Origin: Massilia aurea
GTDB taxonomy: Bacteria; Pseudomonadota; Gammaproteobacteria; Burkholderiales; Burkholderiaceae_D
Direction of reading: 5' to 3'
Length of the DNA stretch: 64,000 nt
NCBI RefSeq assembly: GCF_024753205.1
Contig: NZ_JANUGZ010000001.1
Location: forward strand, 682,001-746,000
This document shows positions 25,862 to 35,219 of the stretch, piece by piece (the first letter of the stretch is position 1; every line of letters begins with the position of its first letter). The notes below the pieces were generated by a model. That model was not told where the DNA came from, did not search any database, and was given only the letters and a program-made list of their open reading frames with translations. Both the position numbers and the translations under genes were made by a program.

Positions 25862-28180
25862 ATGCCAATTCCTCCAGATGACATCGCGCAGTGGCGCGTC
25901 AAGGTCTTTACCACCATCCTGCCGATCGTCGTCGCGCTGGGATTCGTTGCCGCCCTGCCCAGCATCCCGCTGCTGATCAGCAAAGGAAAATGGCCGGTCA
26001 TCGTCATGGATGCGGTGGCGATGGCATGGCTGCTGGCCATCTGGCGACTCGACCGCGTCGCGCACACGGTCCGCGTTCTCAACTTCATTGCCATGCTGTT
26101 CCTGGTGTCCGTCGGCCTGCTGTTTGCGGTAGGGCCGGTTGGCCTGGTCTACATGACGGCCCTGCCCGCACTGGCCGTCGTCCTGCTTGGCATGCGCCAG
26201 GCGCTCATTGGCCTGGCCCTGGGCGCCGCCTGTGTGCTACTGCTGGGCCTGGCCGGCAAGGTGCACCTGTATGTGCCTGGCCTGGAACAGAATGGCCTGG
26301 CATCGGCGGTCGTCGTTGTCATCAACTTCTGCTGCGTCGGCGCGTTGATCACGATCACCAGCGGCACCCTGCTCAAGGGGCTGGACCGGTCGCTCCTCGA
26401 AGCGCGCACGGCCGCCGCAGGACTCGAAGCGGGCCAGTTGCGCCTGCACGCTGTCAACGACGAGCTGCGCCTGACGTCGGCCGCGGTCGCGCGCCTGAAC
26501 GACATGGTCATGATCGCGCGCATGGTCGACGTGCCCGGCGCCGAGCAGCCGATCATTTTTGCCAACGACGCCCTGCTGCGCCACACCGGTTACGCGCGCG
26601 AAGAAATCATCGGGCGCAGCGTGCGCATGCTCGAAGGGCCCGACACCGACCAGGAGACCGTCCGGCGTGTGATCACGGCCGTGATGCACAAGGAAGCCGC
26701 CAGTGCCGAAATGGTCCTGTACACGAAACACGGCACGCCATATTGGGTGGAGGCCGAGATGGTGCCGTTCTCCGGCGACAGTGGCGCGATCACGCACTGG
26801 CTGATTGTCAGCCGCGACGTGACGGAGCGACGCAACGCCGCCGACGCGATCCACCGCCTTGCGTTCTACGACGTGCTGACCAGCCTGCCGAACCGGCGCC
26901 TGCTGATGGAGCGGCTCGATGTGGCGGTGGCCGGCGCGCGCGCGGGCGGATCGATGGCTGCCGTGCTGTACGTCGACATCGACAACTTCAAGACCGTCAA
27001 CGACGCACGCGGCCATGCCATCGGCGACCAGCTGCTCAAGAACGTGGCCGATCGCCTGGTGGCGATGACGGGCGACGACGGCTGCGTGGCACGCCTGGGC
27101 GGGGATGAATTCGTCGTCCTGCTCGACGCGCTGGGCCAGCATGCGGACCGGGCCACCGACCGCGCGCTGGCCGTGGCCGAGCGGATCCGGGCAGCGCTCG
27201 CCGACAAGATCGTCATCGACGCCCAGCGCTACTACGCTACCAGCAGCATCGGCGTCGCGCTCACCGCACCCGGCAACGCGCAGCACACGGTGCACGACCT
27301 GCTGCGCGAAGCCGACACCGCGATGTACCACGCCAAGTCGCGCGGCCGCAATGGCGTGGCGCTGTTCGAACCGGGCATGCTGTCCGATGCCGAAGGCCGC
27401 CTCACGCTCGAGCGCGACCTGGGCCAGGCGCTCGACAACGGCGAGCTGTCGCTGCACCTGCAGCTGCAGGTCGATGGCGCGCGCATGCCGAGCGGCGCCG
27501 AACTGCTGATGCGCTGGCGCCGCAAGGACGGCAGCAGCGTGCCGCCCGATGTCTTCATCCCGGTGGCCGAATCGAGTGGCCTGATCGTGGCGCTGGGCGA
27601 CTGGGTGCTGCGCGAAGCGTGCCTGGCCTGGCACGTTCTGGACCGCGCCGGCCACCGCTTCCCGCTGTCGGTCAATGTCAGCCCGATGCAGTTCCGCCAG
27701 CACGACTTCGTCACGCGGGTCGAAGCGATCCTGCACGAGACGGGCGTGCCGCCCGGCCAGCTGATCTTCGAGATCACCGAAGGCTTGCTGATCGATCGCC
27801 TCGACCAGACCATCGAGCGGATGCATGCACTGGCTGCGCTCGGCATCCGCATCTCGATCGACGATTTCGGCACCGGCTATTCGAGCCTGTCGTACCTGAC
27901 CCGGATGCCGCTGTACGAACTGAAGATCGACAAGAGCTTCATCCGCGACACCCCGCACGACAAGAACGGCACCGCCATCGTGCAGTCGATCCTGGCGATG
28001 GCCAGCCACCTGGGCCTGCGCGTCGTGGCCGAAGGCGTCGAGACATCGGCCCAGGCCGAGTATCTGGCCGCGCACGGCAACGCGTGCATGCAGGGTTACC
28101 TGTTCCACCGGCCGATGCCGCTCGAGGCGCTGCTGGCCGAACTGCAGGCTGCGCCCCAGGCCAGTTTGTCCGCCGCCTGA
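25862..28180 (+). CDS. Membrane PAS-GGDEF-EAL c-di-GMP turnover protein
   Basis: A 772-aa protein. Residues about 15-175 hold five to six hydrophobic helices (MASE-like sensor). A PAS domain follows (about 215-330, with IIFANDALLRHTGYAREEIIGR). Next is GGDEF (about 335-500) with an intact GGDEF at 413-417 and RLLMERL before it. The EAL domain (about 520-765) has the catalytic Glu547 in GAELLMRW, so the signature reads ELL and not EAL, with DDFGTGYSS, KIDKSFIRD and AEGVET intact. Both activities look possible on the motifs. AGGA lies eight bases before the ATG. The hybrid kinase just upstream may be functionally linked, but no operon is proven. Confidence 0.93.
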   Translation: MPIPPDDIAQWRVKVFTTILPIVVALGFVAALPSIPLLISKGKWPVIVMDAVAMAWLLAIWRLDRVAHTVRVLNFIAMLFLVSVGLLFAVGPVGLVYMTALPALAVVLLGMRQALIGLALGAACVLLLGLAGKVHLYVPGLEQNGLASAVVVVINFCCVGALITITSGTLLKGLDRSLLEARTAAAGLEAGQLRLHAVNDELRLTSAAVARLNDMVMIARMVDVPGAEQPIIFANDALLRHTGYAREEIIGRSVRMLEGPDTDQETVRRVITAVMHKEAASAEMVLYTKHGTPYWVEAEMVPFSGDSGAITHWLIVSRDVTERRNAADAIHRLAFYDVLTSLPNRRLLMERLDVAVAGARAGGSMAAVLYVDIDNFKTVNDARGHAIGDQLLKNVADRLVAMTGDDGCVARLGGDEFVVLLDALGQHADRATDRALAVAERIRAALADKIVIDAQRYYATSSIGVALTAPGNAQHTVHDLLREADTAMYHAKSRGRNGVALFEPGMLSDAEGRLTLERDLGQALDNGELSLHLQLQVDGARMPSGAELLMRWRRKDGSSVPPDVFIPVAESSGLIVALGDWVLREACLAWHVLDRAGHRFPLSVNVSPMQFRQHDFVTRVEAILHETGVPPGQLIFEITEGLLIDRLDQTIERMHALAALGIRISIDDFGTGYSSLSYLTRMPLYELKIDKSFIRDTPHDKNGTAIVQSILAMASHLGLRVVAEGVETSAQAEYLAAHGNACMQGYLFHRPMPLEALLAELQAAPQASLSAA

Positions 28181-28243
28181 TCAACAGCGTCGCCACGGGC
28201 GGCGCCAATCCCTTATCATCTTGTCTTGAACAGGGAGATGTTG

Positions 28244-29890
28244 ATGGATGAAGTGGGAATCGTGCTGGCCATGCTGCTGGCGGTGGTAGCCAGCGGCTAC
28301 CTGGTGCGCATGCTGCCGTTCGCGGTGCCGCTGCCGCTGATGCAGATCGCGCTTGGCGCGGCGATTGCCGGCAGCACCGGCCATGGGGTGCGGCTCGAAC
28401 CGCACATCTTCTTCCTCGTGTTCCTGCCGCCGCTGCTGTTTCTCGACGGCTGGCGCATCCCCAAGGTCGGGCTGTTCCGCGACCGCTCCACCATCCTCGA
28501 ACTGGCCCTGGGCCTGGTGCTGTTTACGGTACTGGGCGCGGGCTTTTTGATTCACTGGCTGATTCCGTCGCTGCCGCTGGCCGTGTGCTTCGCCCTCGCC
28601 GCGATCCTGGCGCCTACCGACCCGGTCGCGGTGTCGTCCATCGCCGCGCGCGTGCCGATCCCGCCGCGCCTGATGCACATCCTCGAGGGCGAGTCGCTGC
28701 TGAACGACGCCAGTGGCCTGGTGTGCTTCCGCTTCGCCGTGGCCGCTGCCCTGACCGGCACCTTTTCGCTGGGCGAAGCCACGCTCACGTTCCTGTGGGT
28801 CGCGCTGGCGGGCGTGGCCATCGGCGCGGGCATCACGGTGGGCGTGAGCTGGGCCCAGCGCCAGTTGGGCGCGCGCATCGGCGAGGAAAGCGGCTCGCCG
28901 ATCCTGATCAACCTGTTGCTGCCGTTCGGCGCCTATCTGGCAGCGGAACATCTGGGCGCCTCGGGCATCCTGGCGGCAGTCGCGGCTGGCGTGACGATGA
29001 GCTACGTTGAATTGAGCGGGCGCGCGGCCGCCACGACGCGCGTGCGGCGCGCGGTGGTGTGGGACACGGTGCAGTTCGCGCTCAACGGCATCATGTTCGT
29101 GCTGCTGGGCGAGCAGCTTCCCGATATTCTCGAAGCAGCCCTGGTCGCACCCGAATTGCCACGTGCGAACGATGTCTGGTGGCTGGTCACCAACGCGCTC
29201 GCGATCAGCTTCGGCCTGATCCTGCTGCGTTTCGTCTGGGTCTGGGTCTCGCTGCGTCTGACGCTGCTCAACGCCCGACGTCAGAAGCTGCCGGAATACC
29301 GCCCGAATCCGCGCCTGATCCTGGCCACCTCGCTGGCCGGCGTGCGCGGTGCGATCACGCTGGCCGGCGTGCTCACGCTGCCGCTGGCGATGCCGGGGGG
29401 CGCGCCATTCCCGGGGCGCGACCTCGTGATTTTTTTGGCCAGCGCCGTGATTGTCGTCTCGCTCGTGCTGGCCAGTGTCGGGCTGCCGCGCGTGCTGCGC
29501 GGCCTCGAACTGCCACACGATTCGGCGCATGACAGCGAAGAAGCAAATGCGCGCCACGCCGCCGCGCTGGCCGCGCTCGAAGCCATCGCGAATGCACCGC
29601 CACCGCCGCCGACGTCGGGCTGCGATGCGCAGGGCGCGGTGGAGATGCACGCGAGCGCGGTCGATCAGGTGCGCAGCCTGTACCAATATCGCCTGGATGG
29701 CGGCAACGGCAACGATGTCGATCCGGCGCACGCACGCGCCGCCGAAAGCGCCGAGCGCCACTATCGCTTGACAGCGCTGGAGCACGAGCGCGCCGTCCTG
29801 CTGCGCATGGCGCGCAACAACACCTTGTCGGACGAAGTGGCGCGCAAGCTGCTGCGCGAGATCGACCTGGTCGAGGCGCGCTATCGCTGA
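28244..29890 (+). CDS. Na+/H+ antiporter, CPA1 family
   Basis: A 548-aa membrane transporter with about 12 helices in the first 400 residues. Diagnostic CPA1 motifs are APTDPVAVSSIAARVPIP and LEGESLLNDASGLVCFRFAV, with the acidic residues of the ion-binding site. A cytoplasmic tail of about 130 residues contains charged helical segments. AGGGAG precedes ATG 28244 by six bases, so that start is preferred over the TTG at 28226 and ATG at 28238. It would exchange cytoplasmic Na+ (or K+) for H+ in pH and salt homeostasis. Confidence 0.9.
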   Translation: MDEVGIVLAMLLAVVASGYLVRMLPFAVPLPLMQIALGAAIAGSTGHGVRLEPHIFFLVFLPPLLFLDGWRIPKVGLFRDRSTILELALGLVLFTVLGAGFLIHWLIPSLPLAVCFALAAILAPTDPVAVSSIAARVPIPPRLMHILEGESLLNDASGLVCFRFAVAAALTGTFSLGEATLTFLWVALAGVAIGAGITVGVSWAQRQLGARIGEESGSPILINLLLPFGAYLAAEHLGASGILAAVAAGVTMSYVELSGRAAATTRVRRAVVWDTVQFALNGIMFVLLGEQLPDILEAALVAPELPRANDVWWLVTNALAISFGLILLRFVWVWVSLRLTLLNARRQKLPEYRPNPRLILATSLAGVRGAITLAGVLTLPLAMPGGAPFPGRDLVIFLASAVIVVSLVLASVGLPRVLRGLELPHDSAHDSEEANARHAAALAALEAIANAPPPPPTSGCDAQGAVEMHASAVDQVRSLYQYRLDGGNGNDVDPAHARAAESAERHYRLTALEHERAVLLRMARNNTLSDEVARKLLREIDLVEARYR

Positions 29891-29911
29891 CCCGAAGACG
29901 TACCTGCCTGT

Positions 29912-29943
29912 CCCGCACTCCGTTATCTTGCGAACAGTGCGGG
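29912..29943 (+). terminator. Inverted repeat after the antiporter gene
   Basis: CCCGCACT and AGTGCGGG are separated by 16 bases, just downstream of the antiporter stop. No T-run follows, so it may be a weak terminator or an operator for the topoisomerase gene. Confidence 0.3.
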
Positions 29944-29994
29944 CCCTGGCCCGGGCGTAGCATCAACGCGATATCCACCATTCGCGAAACCGCC

Positions 29995-31176
29995 ATGCCC
30001 AGCCAGACCCTTGATGCCGTCGACGCACTCGACACCAAAGATTCCACCAGCGCCGCGCGCGCGGCCGGCCTGCGCTACGTGCACGATGGCCGCGCCGGCA
30101 TCCACCGCGAGGCCGTCAAGGACGGCTTTCGCTACCTGGACGCGCATGGCGCGCCGGTGGAGGACGAGACCACGCTGGCGCGCATCAAGGGTCTGGTGAT
30201 TCCGCCGGCGTGGCAGGATGTCTGGATCTGCGCGCAGGCCAACGGCCACCTGCAGGCGACCGGACGCGATGCGCGCGGGCGCAAGCAATACCGCTACCAT
30301 CCAAAGTGGCGCACGGCGCGCGACGAAGTGAAATACGAACGCATGCTCAAGTTCGGCGACGCGCTGCCGGCGATCCGGCATGAAGTCGACCGTGCCCTCA
30401 AGCTGCCCGGCCTGCCGCGCGAAAAGGTGCTGGCCACGATTGTTTACCTGCTCGAAGCGACGATGATGCGGGTCGGGAACGAGGAATACGCGCGCACCAA
30501 CAAATCGTTTGGCCTGACGACGCTGCGCAACCGCCACGTCAAAGTCGATGGCAGCGATGTGCAATTCAGCTTCCGCGGCAAGAGCGGCGTGTACCACAAG
30601 GTCAAGGTGCACGACCGGCGCCTGGCCGGCATCGTCAAGCGCACGCGCGACCTGCCGGGCCAGGAACTGTTCCAGTACATCGACGAAGATGGCGAAACCC
30701 ACAGCGTCGACTCCAGCGACGTCAACGACTACCTGCGCAACATCACGGGCGAAGAGTACACGGCGAAGGATTTCCGCACCTGGTCAGGCACTGTGCTGGC
30801 AGCGCTGGCTCTGCAGGAATTTGAAAAATTCGACTCCGAGACGCAGGCGAAAAAGAACATCGTGCGCGCGATCGAGTCGGTGGCCGAAAAGCTCGGCAAC
30901 ACGCCGACGATCTGCCGCAAGTGCTACGTGCACCCGGCCGTGCTGGACGCCTACCTCGAGGGCGCGCCGCTGGACGTGATGCGCGAACGGACCGAAGAAA
31001 AGCTGGCCGAAGACCTGCACGCGCTGCAGCCCGAAGAAGCGGCCGTGCTGGCGATGCTGCAGCAGCGGCTCAGGCACGAAGAAGATAAGCCACGTGCAGC
31101 CGCCCCGCGCAAGAAAGCAGCACCGAAAGCTGCGGCAAAGAAGCCGGCACGACGTCGCGAGCCGGTCGCAGCATGA
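29995..31176 (+). CDS. DNA topoisomerase IB (poxvirus-like)
   Basis: A 393-aa type IB topoisomerase that relaxes supercoils through a 3'-phosphotyrosine intermediate. The N-terminal domain includes GLVIPPAWQDVWIC and RKQYRYHPKWR. The catalytic core has NEEYARTNKSFGLTTLR, FRGKSG, LPGQELFQYID and KDFRTWSGT. The end of the core has N-x8-Y spacing in NTPTICRKCYVHPAV, where Tyr is the nucleophile, as in the Deinococcus enzyme. A Lys/Ala-rich C-terminal tail (about 365-393) resembles a DNA-binding extension. No strong ribosome site was found before ATG 29995. Confidence 0.92.
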   Translation: MPSQTLDAVDALDTKDSTSAARAAGLRYVHDGRAGIHREAVKDGFRYLDAHGAPVEDETTLARIKGLVIPPAWQDVWICAQANGHLQATGRDARGRKQYRYHPKWRTARDEVKYERMLKFGDALPAIRHEVDRALKLPGLPREKVLATIVYLLEATMMRVGNEEYARTNKSFGLTTLRNRHVKVDGSDVQFSFRGKSGVYHKVKVHDRRLAGIVKRTRDLPGQELFQYIDEDGETHSVDSSDVNDYLRNITGEEYTAKDFRTWSGTVLAALALQEFEKFDSETQAKKNIVRAIESVAEKLGNTPTICRKCYVHPAVLDAYLEGAPLDVMRERTEEKLAEDLHALQPEEAAVLAMLQQRLRHEEDKPRAAAPRKKAAPKAAAKKPARRREPVAA

Positions 31177-31198
31177 CCCCAGGTGGTCAACGCCCCGG

Positions 31199-32386
31199 CT
31201 ACACCGGGTGGTTGAACACCTGGCGCAGGTAGGCGATGTAGGTGACGTCGGTGCACTGCGACTTGCCCGGTTCGTCCGACAGCTTGGCCACCGGCTGGCC
31301 GTTGCAGCGCACGAGCTTCATGACGATATTGATCGCCGGGAAAGGCGTGTCGTTGGTCAGCTTGGTGCCGATGCCAAAGCCCGTCATTACGCGGTCGGCG
31401 AAATGGCGGTACAGGTTCAGGGCCTTGGGGATGGTCAGCGCATCCGAGAACACGAGGCGCTTGGTGCGCGCGTTGATGCGCAGGCGCGCGTAATGGGCCA
31501 GCGCCTTTTCGCCCCACACGACCGGATCGCCCGAGTCGTGGCGCAGGCCGTCGAACAGCTTGGCGAAGTACAGGTCGAAGTCGGCCAGAAAAGCATCCAT
31601 GCCGACGACATCGGTCAGCGCCGTGCCCAGGTCGCCCCGGTATTCCTGTACCCAGTTCTCGAGCGCGGCGCTCTGGAAGTCGACCAGGCGCGTGCCGAAG
31701 GCCTGGTGCGCCTGCAGGTATTCATGCGCCATCGTGCCGATCGGGACCAGATTGAACTTGTAGGCCAGATAAACGTTCGAGGTGCCCTTGAAGTAGACCG
31801 GCAGCTCGCGCGCCAGCGTCTGCACCACTTCGTCGTGCCACTCGCCCGAGAAGCGGCGGCGCACACCGAAATCGAAGAACTCGAACGGGTTGGCGCGCGG
31901 GGCTTCTTCGCCGAAGGCGCGCAGCTCGTCGATCTTCTGGCGCAGGCGCGCACGCGCCACATCCATGGCCTCGGCCTGGTCGAAGCGGCGGAAATACAGC
32001 TCGTTGACGATATACAGCACGAAGATTTCATAGCCCATCACGTGCACCAGCGGGCCGCTGGCGCGGATGCGCAGGTGCGGGCCGTCGGTCGTGACCTCGA
32101 TGAACTTGCGCTGGAAGCGAAACAGCGTGAGGAAGTCAGCGAAGTCGCCCTTGATGAAGCGCAGTCCGCGCAGGTAGGCGACTTCGTGCTCGGTAAACAT
32201 CATCGAGCACAGGTGATCGAGCTCGCGTTCGATGTCTTCCTTGAGCTCCGCCAGCGGATAAGCCGGCTCGTTACGGCAGCGGAATTCGTACTCGCCCGTC
32301 GCGCCCGGGTGGCTGTGCAGCAAAGCCTGCCACATCGTGAATTTATACAGATCGGTTTCAAGCAGGCTGCGAACTACAGGTTTCAT
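31199..32386 (-). CDS. pncB: Nicotinate phosphoribosyltransferase
   Basis: A 395-aa NAD-salvage enzyme converting nicotinate, PRPP and ATP to nicotinate mononucleotide. It begins MKPVVRSLLETDLYKFTMWQ, a near-invariant PncB N-terminus. It also contains FGVRRRFSGEWHDEVVQ, GTSNVYLAYKFNLVPIGTMAHE and LRHDSGDPVVWGEKAL, the last around the phosphate-binding site. GGAG lies before ATG 32386. It is 58 bp downstream of the SET-domain gene on the same strand and may be co-transcribed. Confidence 0.95.
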   Translation of the reverse strand: MKPVVRSLLETDLYKFTMWQALLHSHPGATGEYEFRCRNEPAYPLAELKEDIERELDHLCSMMFTEHEVAYLRGLRFIKGDFADFLTLFRFQRKFIEVTTDGPHLRIRASGPLVHVMGYEIFVLYIVNELYFRRFDQAEAMDVARARLRQKIDELRAFGEEAPRANPFEFFDFGVRRRFSGEWHDEVVQTLARELPVYFKGTSNVYLAYKFNLVPIGTMAHEYLQAHQAFGTRLVDFQSAALENWVQEYRGDLGTALTDVVGMDAFLADFDLYFAKLFDGLRHDSGDPVVWGEKALAHYARLRINARTKRLVFSDALTIPKALNLYRHFADRVMTGFGIGTKLTNDTPFPAINIVMKLVRCNGQPVAKLSDEPGKSQCTDVTYIAYLRQVFNHPV

Positions 32387-32444
32387 CGTTGCTCCAGGTC
32401 GATGATGGGGCGGGCCGGCCTGACCAGGCCAGCCAGGGCTTGGT

Positions 32445-32993
32445 TCATTTGCCGGCGGCTGGCGTGCGGGTGCGGCGCTTCGGCGCAAGCATCGTGCCCG
32501 TGCAGCCGGGCGTACCGCAGCGGCAGGCGAACAGTTTCTTGAGCTTGGGCGTATGGCGCTCTTCGTAGATCAGGGCGTAATTGTAGTTCAGCTCTTCACC
32601 GGCGTCGATGTCGTGCAGCGCGTGGATATAGACCTTGCCTTCATCTTCGAACGCTTCGCAGTTGGGCGAGCACGCGTGGTTGATCCAGCGCGCCTCGTTG
32701 CCGCGCCGGCCGCCGTCGATCACGCGGCCGTCGGCCAGGCTGAAATAGAAAGTGTGGTTGACCGGGCCGCCGGCCTTGTCGGCGCGCTCGGTCGCGAGGT
32801 CCCAGCTGATGCGCTCACCGCGGTACTCGATGATGCGCTCGCCCGCGGCGATGGGCTTCCTGGCGAAAACGCCGTTACCGTGGATGGGCGACTGGCGCAC
32901 TTCGTACGACGGGCCGCTATCTGGCGTGGCGGTGGCCGTGGCGGTGGCGGTGCTGGTGTCAGCCGGCGTGGCTGGGGTTCGCTTGGTGGTCAT
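32445..32993 (-). CDS. SET domain lysine methyltransferase-like protein
   Basis: A 182-aa protein with a nearly complete eukaryote-like SET fold: GNGVFARKPIAAGERIIEY at the start, RWINHACSPNCEA for the SAM/pseudoknot NHxCxPN motif, EELNYNYAL with the catalytic Tyr region, and a post-SET zinc site CRCGTPGC. The N-terminus has a Thr-Ala repeat and the C-terminus is basic. It would transfer methyl groups from SAM to lysine of an unknown protein. Bacterial SET proteins are uncommon but known in betaproteobacteria. It lies between the acyl-CoA synthetase and pncB on one strand; no functional link is evident. Confidence 0.9.
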   Translation of the reverse strand: MTTKRTPATPADTSTATATATATPDSGPSYEVRQSPIHGNGVFARKPIAAGERIIEYRGERISWDLATERADKAGGPVNHTFYFSLADGRVIDGGRRGNEARWINHACSPNCEAFEDEGKVYIHALHDIDAGEELNYNYALIYEERHTPKLKKLFACRCGTPGCTGTMLAPKRRTRTPAAGK

Positions 32994-33067
32994 CAGGATG
33001 GCGCAAGGACGAGAAAAAGAGAGCGTCCATTATGGCCGCATTCGTCCAAAACGCCACGCACTTGCCG

Positions 33068-34759
33068 CTACACGGGGAAATCCTCCTCGCGGTATTCGAG
33101 CGCATCGTCCGCGCCGTCGCCCCGCCTTGCTTCTTCGCGCCGCAACTCGACGCGCCGGATCTTGCCTGAAATGGTCTTGGGCAGCTCGCGGAACGTGATG
33201 CGCCGGATCCGTTGGTACGGTGCGAGGCGCGCGCGGCTGAACGCGAACAGCGCGGCGGCCATCTCGCGGCTCGGCGCAACGCCGGCACGCAGCGTGACAA
33301 AGGCCTTCGGCACCGACAGCCGTAACGGGTCGGGACTCGGTACGATCGCCGCTTCGAGCACGCTCTCGTGTTCGATCAGCACACTTTCGAGCTCGAAGGG
33401 GCTGATGCGGTAATCGGCCGACTTGAACACGTCGTCGTTGCGGCCCACATAAAAGTAGTAGCCGTCGCTGTCGATCGCCGCCGTGTCACCTGTGTGGTAG
33501 TGGCCGGCGCGCATGACGTCGCGCGTCTTGTCAGCGTCGCCTTCGTAGCCCGCCATCAGGCCGACCGGATTGGCCGCCAGCACCACCGCGATTTCGCCTT
33601 CGGTGGCCGGTGCGTCGTCGATGTCGAGCAGCGCGATGCGATAGCCCGGCAGCGCGCGGCCCATCGAGCCGGGCTTGAGGCGCTGGCCTGGAGAATTGCC
33701 GATCTGGCAGGTGGTCTCGGACTGGCCGAAGCCGTCGCGGATACGGATGCCCCAGGCGCGCTCGACCTGCTCGATGACTTCGGGATTGAGCGGCTCGCCC
33801 GCCCCCACCAGTTCGCGCAGGGCCGGCTTGCAGGCCGCCAGGTCTTCCTTGATCAGCATGCGCCAGACGGTTGGCGGCGCGCACAGCGAGGTCACGCCGC
33901 AACGCTCGATCACGTTCAGGACGGCCGCGCCGGCAAAGCGTTCGTAGTTATAGACGAACACGGTGGCGCCCGCGTTCCAGGGCGCGAAGAAGCAGCTCCA
34001 GGCGTGCTTGGCCCAGCCGGGCGAGCTGATATTCCAGTGGATGTCGCCTGCCTGCAGGCCGATCCAGTACATCGTCGACAGGTGGCCGACGGGATAGCTC
34101 TGGTGCGTGTGCAGCACGAGTTTCGGCCGCGCCGTGGTGCCGGAGGTGAAGTACAGCAGCAGCGGATCGGTGGCCAGTGTCTCGCCCTCGGGCACGAATA
34201 CGCTCACCACGGCGTGGCTGGCGGCGTAGTCATGCCAGCCTTCATTGCTGCCTTCATGCGCGCCACCCACAGCGATCCGGGTAAAACAGCCCGGCAGCGC
34301 ATCGAACTTGTGCGTCTCGGACGCCTGCGCGATCACGTGCTTGACGGCGCCGCGTGCGATCCGGTCGGCCAGGTCGTCGCCGGACAGCAGCATCGTCGTG
34401 GGCACCAGCACGGCGCCCAGCTTGATCCCGGCGAGCATGACTTCCCACAGCTCGACCCGGTTCGGCAGCATCAGCAGCACCCGGTCGCCACGCCGCACGC
34501 CGCAGTTGCGCAGGTATTCGGCGACCTGGCTGGAGCGGGCGGCCATGTCGGCGAACGTGATCTTGTGCTCGGTGCCGTCTTCGTCGACGACCCACAGCGC
34601 GATGCCGTAATTGTCCCGGGCCTGGTGGTCGAAAAAGTCGAGCGCCCAGTTGAAGGTGGTCAGCTGCGGGGGCTGGTAGTCGCGGACAGCGGTGTCGTAG
34701 TCGAGCCGATGCTGCTGGAGGAAGTCGCGCGCCTGCACGAAGCGCTGGGTGGGCGTCAT
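33068..34759 (-). CDS. AMP-dependent acyl-CoA synthetase
   Basis: A 563-aa ANL-superfamily ligase that activates a carboxylate as adenylate then CoA thioester. Motifs: YFTSGTTARPKLVLHTH (P-loop-like), GAGEPLNPEVIEQV, DGFGQSETT, YHTGDTAAIDSDGYYFYVGR, and the catalytic Lys near PKTISGKIRR. It resembles medium-chain and aromatic-acid synthetases of Burkholderiales. AGGAG lies five bases before ATG 34759. The monooxygenase fusion operon 10 kb away needs a CoA ester substrate and has no ligase of its own, so this enzyme is a candidate supplier. That is inference, since many other ligases are likely elsewhere in the genome. Confidence 0.88.
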   Translation of the reverse strand: MTPTQRFVQARDFLQQHRLDYDTAVRDYQPPQLTTFNWALDFFDHQARDNYGIALWVVDEDGTEHKITFADMAARSSQVAEYLRNCGVRRGDRVLLMLPNRVELWEVMLAGIKLGAVLVPTTMLLSGDDLADRIARGAVKHVIAQASETHKFDALPGCFTRIAVGGAHEGSNEGWHDYAASHAVVSVFVPEGETLATDPLLLYFTSGTTARPKLVLHTHQSYPVGHLSTMYWIGLQAGDIHWNISSPGWAKHAWSCFFAPWNAGATVFVYNYERFAGAAVLNVIERCGVTSLCAPPTVWRMLIKEDLAACKPALRELVGAGEPLNPEVIEQVERAWGIRIRDGFGQSETTCQIGNSPGQRLKPGSMGRALPGYRIALLDIDDAPATEGEIAVVLAANPVGLMAGYEGDADKTRDVMRAGHYHTGDTAAIDSDGYYFYVGRNDDVFKSADYRISPFELESVLIEHESVLEAAIVPSPDPLRLSVPKAFVTLRAGVAPSREMAAALFAFSRARLAPYQRIRRITFRELPKTISGKIRRVELRREEARRGDGADDALEYREEDFPV

Positions 34760-34916
34760 GGTGGTCTCCTGATGGGTTGCAGGGGCAGGCTGCGCCGCGG
34801 CGCGCCTGCTGTCGTGCTGCCACGCCATCATGCCACCAAATGCGCGCGGCTTGCCAATTCCCGTTGGCGGCCTGTTTCGAGAGTAGAATTCGGCTCCAAC
34901 AAACTAAAGGCACGTG

Positions 34917-35183
34917 ATGAAAAAGACTGACATGGCAAAAGGCGACGCCAAGAAGATTCAAGGCCAGATGGCTGCCCGGGGCGCCGTCGTCGGCGCGCCA
35001 GCAAAAGATGCGGCGCCGGATCGCCGCGAACAGCGCGAACGCGACCGCGCGCTGGGACTGGTGCCGTTTGCCGTCAAGCTCAATGGCGATCTGGTAGCGC
35101 AGCTGCAAACGCTGAGCAAGGAGCGCGGCGTCGAACTCAATGCGCTGGTGGCCGAGCTGCTGCAAAAGGGACTGGCCGACTAA
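34917..35183 (+). CDS. Small ribbon-helix-helix-like protein
   Basis: An 88-aa protein. The N-terminal half is Lys/Ala/Asp-rich. The C-terminal 36 residues (FAVKLNGDLVAQLQTLSKER, then GVELNALVAELLQKGL) have a beta strand-helix-helix pattern. That segment aligns without gaps to the small Arc-like protein at 36197-36391 and suggests a DNA-binding or dimerisation fold. AAGG is seven bases before ATG 34917; GTG at 34914 is an alternative. It is divergent from the acyl-CoA synthetase and precedes the SPFH gene. No named family was recognised. Confidence 0.65.
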   Translation: MKKTDMAKGDAKKIQGQMAARGAVVGAPAKDAAPDRREQRERDRALGLVPFAVKLNGDLVAQLQTLSKERGVELNALVAELLQKGLAD

Positions 35184-35219
35184 CGCTGACTGGCAGTTTC
35201 AGGGCGTTCACCAAATCGC

